Below, piece by piece: positions 38,048-41,798 of a stretch of DNA of 41,798 nucleotides. Where the stretch lies: contig NZ_JAHXGQ010000022.1 of the NCBI RefSeq assembly GCF_019375475.1, forward strand, positions 1 through 41,798, given 5' to 3'. The translations under genes and the position numbers were made by a program. The stretch comes from Saccharothrix obliqua. Its GTDB lineage: Bacteria > Actinomycetota > Actinomycetes > Mycobacteriales > Pseudonocardiaceae. Position 1 is the stretch's first letter. Each line of letters opens with the position of its first letter. The notes beneath the pieces are model-generated. The model was not told the DNA's origin. It searched no databases and worked only from the letters and a program-made list of their open reading frames with translations.

Positions 38048-38155
38048 TCCGGTGAACGCCCCTGCGTTCACCGGAACAGGCTATGTCGCCGCAAACGGCG
38101 GATGCATCCGCAAACGCCCGCAGGCCCCGCCCACATCTCCCCGGAGGGGGAGATG
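38048..38155. other. Candidate oriT: cluster of inverted repeats upstream of the relaxase
   Basis: Four symmetric elements lie in 108 bp: TCCGGTGAACGC/GCGTTCACCGGA (38048-38059, 38064-38075); the direct repeat CCGCAAACG (38089 and 38109); the palindrome GCGGATGCATCCGC (38098-38111); and CATCTCCCC/GGGGAGATG (38134-38142, 38147-38155). MobF oriT sites usually lie next to the relaxase gene and combine inverted repeats with a nic site. The nic position is not identified. Confidence 0.5.
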
Positions 38156-38297
38156 CCTGACAGGTAGGTCAGTCATTGAGAATGATCTCGATGAAGGTGC
38201 GCGTGTCACGCTGATCAGGGCGTATGCGCCTACGGGCAGCAGCGTACTGGTTGCTTCGGGTGTCGTTGCTCGGGAGGTCTGCGTCAGGCTCGCTGGC

Positions 38298-38942
38298 GTG
38301 ACTGACGCAGACGTCGAGCCCCGTGTCCTGTTGATCGACTTGGAGAACAGCGTCGGCGCGGTGCGGCCGCGACGGCGCGTTCCGCTCGCCCGCGTCGAGG
38401 CGCTGCTGGCCGCGGCCGGGCCGGTGCACCACGCGGTCGCCGGGTACGGCGGGGCGGACCTGGCCGACGATCCGACGGCCTCGACGCTGGCCGAATTGGG
38501 CGTGGCCGCGCTGCGGGTGGCACCGGCGCCGGACGCGGCGGAGGAGGTGCTGCTCGCGCACGCCCGCCGTGTGCACGCCTCGCTCGGGTGCCGGGCCTTC
38601 GTGCTGGCTTCGGCCGACCGACGCTTCGCCGAGCTGGCCGAGCTGGGCCGGCTGGAACTCGTGGCATGGGAGGGCCAGCCGGTCGCCGCGCGACTCGAGC
38701 AGGCGGCACACCGGGTGTGCCGGGTTCCCCGGCCGACCGGCGGTGCCGCCGTGGCGGGCGAGGCGGTCGAGGAGGGCGGCGCGGGCCTGCCCGACACGAG
38801 CGTGGGAAACGGACCGGCCGTGCCGCCGGTGGGTCGGATCGTGCGCGGCGGCGACGCCCGGCTGGTGTTGACGGCGGTGCTGGCCGGAGTAGGCGTCGGC
38901 CTCGGACAGCGCCTGGCCGAGATGCTGCTGCGGCGGCGGTGA
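38298..38942 (+). CDS. NYN/PIN-like domain protein with C-terminal hydrophobic helix
   Basis: 214 residues from GTG 38298. EPRVLLIDLENSVGAVRPRR is the first strand of a NYN (PIN-like) nuclease fold with its acidic residue and Asn. AVAGYGGADLADDP, FVLASADRRFAELAEL (the second acidic cluster, usually SGDGDF) and ELVAWEG follow the family order. The catalytic acids are partly replaced, so activity is uncertain. A disordered linker precedes a hydrophobic helix (LVLTAVLAGVGVGLGQRLAE) that may anchor it to the membrane. NYN proteins act on RNA. Its location beside oriT may be relevant, with divergent transcription from the relaxase. Confidence 0.6.
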   Translation: MTDADVEPRVLLIDLENSVGAVRPRRRVPLARVEALLAAAGPVHHAVAGYGGADLADDPTASTLAELGVAALRVAPAPDAAEEVLLAHARRVHASLGCRAFVLASADRRFAELAELGRLELVAWEGQPVAARLEQAAHRVCRVPRPTGGAAVAGEAVEEGGAGLPDTSVGNGPAVPPVGRIVRGGDARLVLTAVLAGVGVGLGQRLAEMLLRRR

Positions 38943-38948
38943 ACGCGA

Positions 38949-38980
38949 CGCGGCCCCGGCGGGAAGCTGCCGGGGCCGCG
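38949..38980. terminator. Bidirectional hairpin between convergent genes
   Basis: CGCGGCCCCGGC (38949-38960) pairs with GCCGGGGCCGCG (38969-38980), 7 bp after the NYN stop codon and before the minus-strand gene ending at 39013. Confidence 0.7.
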
Positions 38981-39012
38981 GGACGGGAACGTGCTGATCA
39001 GGACGCGGCCAG

Positions 39013-39435
39013 TCACCCGTAGGCGCGCAACTGCCGCTCGAACCGGTCGTCGCCGTCGGCGTCGCGGAAGACCGCCGAAGGCGAGGACCACGGGTCCTCC
39101 TCGGCCGAGCCGGTGAGCACCCGCCGGCACCAGGCGGCGACGGCGACCGGGGTGGGCAGCACCTCGAACAGGCTGTCGCGGACCTGGTCGAGCTGCTCGC
39201 CGTAGAAGCCGACCGCGCGCTGCCAGCCGCGCTCCTCGTGCCAGAGCAGGAAGGTGACCTGCTCGTCGGTCTCGGCCAGCTCGGCCTCGCCGAGGCCGAC
39301 CACGATCCAGCCGTTGCGCGGGTCGTCGGCGTTGACCACGACGTCGGCCACGGCGATGTTCTCGGCCACGATCGCGTCGGCCACGGCCTGCATGTAGGGC
39401 TCGTGGGCGGTGTAGAAGTCGTCGTCCTCGCTCAT
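39013..39435 (-). CDS. Acidic hypothetical protein
   Basis: 140 residues from ATG 39435 (GGAGAGG upstream). Acidic start (MSEDDDFYTAHEPYMQAVAD), a beta-rich centre (IVVGLGEAELAETDEQVTFL, LWHEERGWQRAVGFYGEQLD) and a helical end. No catalytic motif seen. Last gene of the minus-strand train; downstream hairpin at 38949. Function unknown. Confidence 0.6.
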   Translation of the reverse strand: MSEDDDFYTAHEPYMQAVADAIVAENIAVADVVVNADDPRNGWIVVGLGEAELAETDEQVTFLLWHEERGWQRAVGFYGEQLDQVRDSLFEVLPTPVAVAAWCRRVLTGSAEEDPWSSPSAVFRDADGDDRFERQLRAYG

Positions 39436-39480
39436 CGAGCGGTGGTCCTCTCCGGGGTCGTGTCGGACGTGGGGGAGCGG

Positions 39481-39494
39481 GTCGTGCCTGATCA
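39481..39494 (-). promoter_or_regulatory. TGATCAGGCACRAC motif joined to stop codon
   Basis: On the minus strand TGATCAGGCACGAC begins with the stop codon of the 39827 gene and precedes the 39435 gene. Confidence 0.55.
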
Positions 39495-39827
39495 CAGCGT
39501 CTTGCCGTCCAGCCCGAGGGCGGCCTGGTGGGCGTCGTTGACCATCCAGCGTGCCGTGTCACGGGCCAGGCCGATCGACCGCGCGGCCCTCTCCGGGTGG
39601 GCACCGGGCAGCGGGTAGTGGACGAGGTGGTTGAGCACGTTCGCCGCGGCGGTGCCGAAGGCCTCGATGGCGGCGAGCAGGGTGGCCAGCTCGTCGTTGG
39701 TGAACGAGGTGGGCAGCAGGGTCGGGTCCGAGGCGATGGCGGCGGCCGCGGCTGCGGCGGCCAGCTCGACGACGACGCCGTGCGCCGTGGCTTCGGACGT
39801 GGTGGCGGGTTCGGGTGTGGTGTCCAT
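39492..39827 (-). CDS. Ala-rich hypothetical protein
   Basis: 111 residues from ATG 39827 behind AGGAG. A Thr/Ala N-terminus with an Ala-rich helix (VVVELAAAAAAAAIASDPTL), then helices including LATLLAAIEAFGTAAANVLN and RAARSIGLARDTARWMVNDA. Soluble. The AAAACG palindrome (39876) lies 48 bp upstream. Function unknown. Confidence 0.6.
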   Translation of the reverse strand: MDTTPEPATTSEATAHGVVVELAAAAAAAAIASDPTLLPTSFTNDELATLLAAIEAFGTAAANVLNHLVHYPLPGAHPERAARSIGLARDTARWMVNDAHQAALGLDGKTL

Positions 39828-39875
39828 CGTCAGCTCCTGCCCTGGTTACGGCCGCGCCGTCGGCGGACGGCTGCT

Positions 39876-39889
39876 AAAACGGCCGTTTT
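39876..39889. promoter_or_regulatory. Operator palindrome, copy 5 (short form)
   Basis: AAAACGGCCGTTTT, symmetric over 14 bp, upstream of the 39827 gene and downstream of the small 39950-40054 gene. No heptads accompany it. Confidence 0.65.
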
Positions 39890-39949
39890 TGTCTCTGAGG
39901 GGCGGGCCGCGTCCGCCGGGGAGGGGCGGGCGCGGCGGCGGTGGCCCGG

Positions 39950-40054
39950 TCAGCGGCGCAGGACGCCGACGGACTCGGCCAGGGCCTCGATGTCGCTGTC
40001 GTCGCCGGTGTTGTTGGCGGGCAGTGCGGTGGAGAGCATGGCGGTGGTAGACAT
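39950..40054 (-). CDS. 34-residue acidic peptide
   Basis: Starts at ATG 40054 with AAGGAG nine bases upstream. MSTTAMLSTALPANNTGDDS precedes a short helix (DIEALAESVGVLRR). No cysteines, no leader-type cleavage motif and no modification enzymes nearby, so not an obvious RiPP precursor. Good start signals make it a likely real small gene. Function unknown. Confidence 0.55.
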   Translation of the reverse strand: MSTTAMLSTALPANNTGDDSDIEALAESVGVLRR

Positions 40055-40078
40055 GGGCTTGCGCTCCTTCGGGAGTTC

Positions 40079-40175
40079 GCCGGCCAGCGGGTTCTTTGCC
40101 GGAGCCGCTGGCCGGCTTTGTGTACGGGTCGGTCCTGGCGGACCCCGACGTCCCGGAGCACCCCTGTTCCGGGAC
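40079..40175. terminator. Two hairpins after the 40477 gene
   Basis: GCCGGCCAGCGG/CCGCTGGCCGGC (40079-40090, 40105-40116) and GTCCCGGA/TCCGGGAC (40150-40157, 40168-40175). They separate the small peptide gene from the gene upstream and could terminate or process the transcript. Confidence 0.55.
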
Positions 40176-40186
40176 GAGGGGGAGCG

Positions 40187-40477
40187 TCAGCCCCGGTGGT
40201 AGGCGGTGACCGCGTTGAGGGCCGCGCCGAGCAGCTCGTTGTGAGCCTTGGGTTCGGTGACCGGCCAGGCCATGCCGCGCGACCTGGCCAGCGAGCGGGC
40301 GGCGTGTTCGAGACGGTCGGGGTCGAGGGCGACGGGGCCGTTGAGCAGGAACTCGGCGGTGCGCAGGATCTGCGCGAACGGCGCGTCGGCGCCGAGGAGG
40401 GCTTGGGCGCGCGCGATGGCGTCCTGCCGGGCGTCGACGGCCTGGGCGGCCTCGGTCGCGTTGTGGGTGGTGTCCAC
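40187..40477 (-). CDS. Helical hypothetical protein
   Basis: 96 residues from GTG 40477 (GGAAGGA upstream). Entirely helical: EAAQAVDARQDAIARAQALL, FAQILRTAEFLLNGPVALDP, RLEHAARSLARSRGMAWPVT. No known family. Member of the minus-strand train, 122 bp after the zinc protein gene with a TGATCAGGCACGAC site in between. Confidence 0.6.
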   Translation of the reverse strand: MDTTHNATEAAQAVDARQDAIARAQALLGADAPFAQILRTAEFLLNGPVALDPDRLEHAARSLARSRGMAWPVTEPKAHNELLGAALNAVTAYHRG

Positions 40478-40579
40478 CTGGTGCTTCCTTCCGGGTCGTG
40501 GTGCGGGCTGGTGCGCCCCGTGAGGGGCACCGGCGTGGGGGATGGCCGATGCCCGTCCGGCACGGTCAGTCGCGCGGGT

Positions 40580-40593
40580 GTCGTGCCTGATCA
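40580..40593 (-). promoter_or_regulatory. TGATCAGGCACRAC motif
   Basis: TGATCAGGCACGAC on the minus strand, 6 bp after the TGA of the 41034 gene. Confidence 0.55.
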
Positions 40594-40599
40594 GCGCGG

Positions 40600-41034
40600 T
40601 CAGGCGGCGTGGTCGGGGGTGCCGAAGTCGCCGGTGGCCTCCATGCACGGCCAGCACTTCCAGGTGCTGGTGGGCAGGTAGCGGTCGAACTCGTGGCCGC
40701 AGCGGCGGCAGGTCCGGTGGGCCTTGTTCATGGCCGCGACGCTGGCGAGCAGGGCCGGTGTCCGGGTGCGGGACGGCACGGCCTGGTCGACGCGGAACAG
40801 CTCGGCGACCTGTTCGCCGCAGCCGCGCTTGCGGAAGACCAGCAGGGCCACGGGGTCCTGGCCGCGGCGACGGCGCAGTCGTTGCTCGGCGAGCTGGGAG
40901 CGGGTGACCAGCCCGGCCGGGGCGTCGCCCCAGCCGAACACGGGCAGGCCGTCGCGCAGTCCCCGGCACAGCACCCACCGGCCGTTCCACAGCTCGACCT
41001 CACGCCACTTCGCGCGCGGGGCTCGGCGTGGCAT
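40600..41034 (-). CDS. RRQRL-type zinc-binding protein
   Basis: 144 residues from ATG 41034, overlapping the end of the previous gene by 35 bp. The order GLVTRSQLAEQRLRRRRGQD, PVALLVFRKRG, LFRVDQAVPSRTRTPA and a final zinc ribbon (CRRCG...CWPC) matches the RRQRL-motif zinc-binding family frequent on actinobacterial plasmids and integrative elements. Biochemical role is not known; nucleic-acid binding is likely. Confidence 0.7.
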   Translation of the reverse strand: MPRRAPRAKWREVELWNGRWVLCRGLRDGLPVFGWGDAPAGLVTRSQLAEQRLRRRRGQDPVALLVFRKRGCGEQVAELFRVDQAVPSRTRTPALLASVAAMNKAHRTCRRCGHEFDRYLPTSTWKCWPCMEATGDFGTPDHAA

Positions 41035-41335
41035 GGCCGTCGGCCTGGTCGGAGTCGGCGAGGGAGGCCCACAGCTCGAAGCGGACGCCGGTGTCGCGGA
41101 CCAGCCGGGCGCTGGTCGACCAGATCCGGCGGTCGTTCTCGCGGGCGGCCAGGTCGGCGACCCGGTCGAGCTGGTCGGCGACGGCGGCCGCCAGCGACGC
41201 GACGGCCAGCCACTGGGCGGTGGTGAACGGCCGGGTGCGCCGCGACCGCAGGGCGCGGGTGAGTTTGGCGGCGTCGGCTTCGGCGACGGCCAGGTGGACG
41301 CGCTGGGCGTCGGACACGGCGAGCTGGTGGGACAC
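41000..41335 (-). CDS. Helical hypothetical protein
   Basis: 111 residues from GTG 41335. Helices in SDAQRVHLAVAEADAAKLTR and FTTAQWLAVASLAAAVADQL; the C-terminus WSTSARLVRDTGVRFELWAS ends in a polar tail. Overlaps the RRQRL gene, so translation is coupled. Function unknown. Confidence 0.6.
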   Translation of the reverse strand: MSHQLAVSDAQRVHLAVAEADAAKLTRALRSRRTRPFTTAQWLAVASLAAAVADQLDRVADLAARENDRRIWSTSARLVRDTGVRFELWASLADSDQADGHATPSPAREVA

Positions 41336-41438
41336 TGCTGGCTCCGCTCCATCGTGAGGTGGGGTGGTGGAACCAGGCGGGGCGCGGGTCGTGCTGTGGA
41401 AGGTCGTCCACGCCCCGCCTGGGGATCATCGGCCCTGA

Positions 41439-41711
41439 TCAGGCGGGCGAGAGGCGGTTGCAGAGCCAGGCCGCGGGGTTCTCGGAGCGGTCGGCCAGCC
41501 AGTCCAGGTCGTTGTCGGACAGCGAGTCGATCAGCTCGTTCCACGCCTCGGTGATCCCGGCCGCCTCGCCGCCGCCGGCCTCGTTGAGCCGGTACGCCAG
41601 CGCGCCGAACGCCTCGTCGTCGGCCACGGCCTCCGCGACGTCGGCGTCCACGCCGCTCCAGGTCTGGCGGACCAGATCGGTCACGTACTCGTGCAGTTGC
41701 TGCCTGCGCAT
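41439..41711 (-). CDS. Acidic hypothetical protein
   Basis: 90 residues from ATG 41711 behind GAGGGGTG; ATG 41750 would give a leaderless start inside the promoter element. Acidic and helical (LHEYVTDLVRQTWSGVDADV, GITEAWNELIDSLSDNDLDW). First gene of the minus-strand train that runs to 39013. A TGATCAGGG site overlaps its stop codon. It shares its promoter architecture with the HTH gene at 26857. Confidence 0.6.
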   Translation of the reverse strand: MRRQQLHEYVTDLVRQTWSGVDADVAEAVADDEAFGALAYRLNEAGGGEAAGITEAWNELIDSLSDNDLDWLADRSENPAAWLCNRLSPA

Positions 41712-41743
41712 TCGTTCACCCCTCGGTGTCCTCGCTTGCGGTG

Positions 41744-41794
41744 TCACCATGCTGACATGTGGTGAGTTTGAGTCACCATAGCCCTTTACGGTGA
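41744..41794 (-). promoter_or_regulatory. Three-box promoter element, copy 2
   Basis: TCACCAT at 41744, TCACCAT at 41773 and TACGGTGA at 41787. Box order and spacing are identical to 26859-26909, and the sequence CACCATAGCCC between boxes is shared too. The window ends 4 bp later. Confidence 0.7.
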
Positions 41795-41798
41795 ACCT

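Noticed and set aside
33545..38167. Very long open frame (1540 codons) on the plus strand opposite the relaxase
   Set aside because: It is the GC-rich mirror of the relaxase gene: composition is Gly/Val/Ala/Asp low complexity with no motifs, while the minus frame has HUH and helicase motifs.
39950..40054. RiPP precursor peptide
   Set aside because: No cysteine-rich core, no recognisable leader motif and no maturation enzymes in the window.

Overview
The window is high-GC actinobacterial DNA with the make-up of a conjugative plasmid. It carries two putative replication proteins, a ParA/ribbon-helix-helix partition pair, a MobF relaxase-helicase, an FtsK/TraB-like DNA-transfer ATPase inside a long operon, a KorSA-like GntR repressor, a tyrosine recombinase and a toxin-antitoxin pair. 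The GTG starts, GTGA/ATGA overlaps and gene types suggest a filamentous actinomycete (Pseudonocardiales or Streptomyces relatives). This placement is inference: there is no rRNA or tRNA to anchor it.

Layout. 0-4 kb is a worn region: a zinc/coiled-coil protein, a 48-bp near-perfect palindrome, an anchored extracytoplasmic protein, a decayed integrase and an inverted gene fragment, flanked by 18-bp direct repeats. 4-8 kb (minus strand) is the replication block: two proteins sharing a C-terminal domain, an AT-rich hairpin plus DnaA-box-like site inside the larger gene, a hairpin-rich leader and a tandem ribbon-helix-helix protein. 8.2-10 kb is a GntR/GNAT pair with two operators. 10-17.7 kb is the transfer operon: small and membrane proteins, the FtsK ATPase, and two near-identical 115-residue modules on either side of it, one alone and one fused to a kinase-like domain. 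Next come a CCTGCCAC repeat field, an XRE/TPR regulator and a toxin-antitoxin pair (20.7-21.4 kb). 21.6-25.7 kb (minus) is a MoxR - VWA - DUF operon. 26-31 kb holds an HTH protein, the recombinase and several broken genes. 31.4-32.7 kb is parAB. 33.5-38 kb is the relaxase with inverted repeats in front that could be oriT. 38.3-41.8 kb holds a NYN-domain protein and a train of small minus-strand genes.

The most striking structure is plasmid-wide control DNA. Sixteen arrays of a 7-bp site (YTMGCAG or its complement CTGCGAR) recur with an exact 9-bp period. Nearly all lie between genes, and only in 0-0.2 and 20.6-33.5 kb. Beside them are five copies of a palindrome with an AAAACG-centred core, four of them directly upstream of genes, and a TGATCAGGCACRAC motif between many stop codons and the next ribosome binding site. 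The 7-bp sites resemble in organisation the heptads bound by omega/ParG-type ribbon-helix-helix proteins, so one plasmid protein may couple partition with gene control.

Two genes (the VWA protein and a membrane protein) are each broken by a perfect tandem duplication of 22 or 23 bp. Removing one copy restores the reading frame in both.
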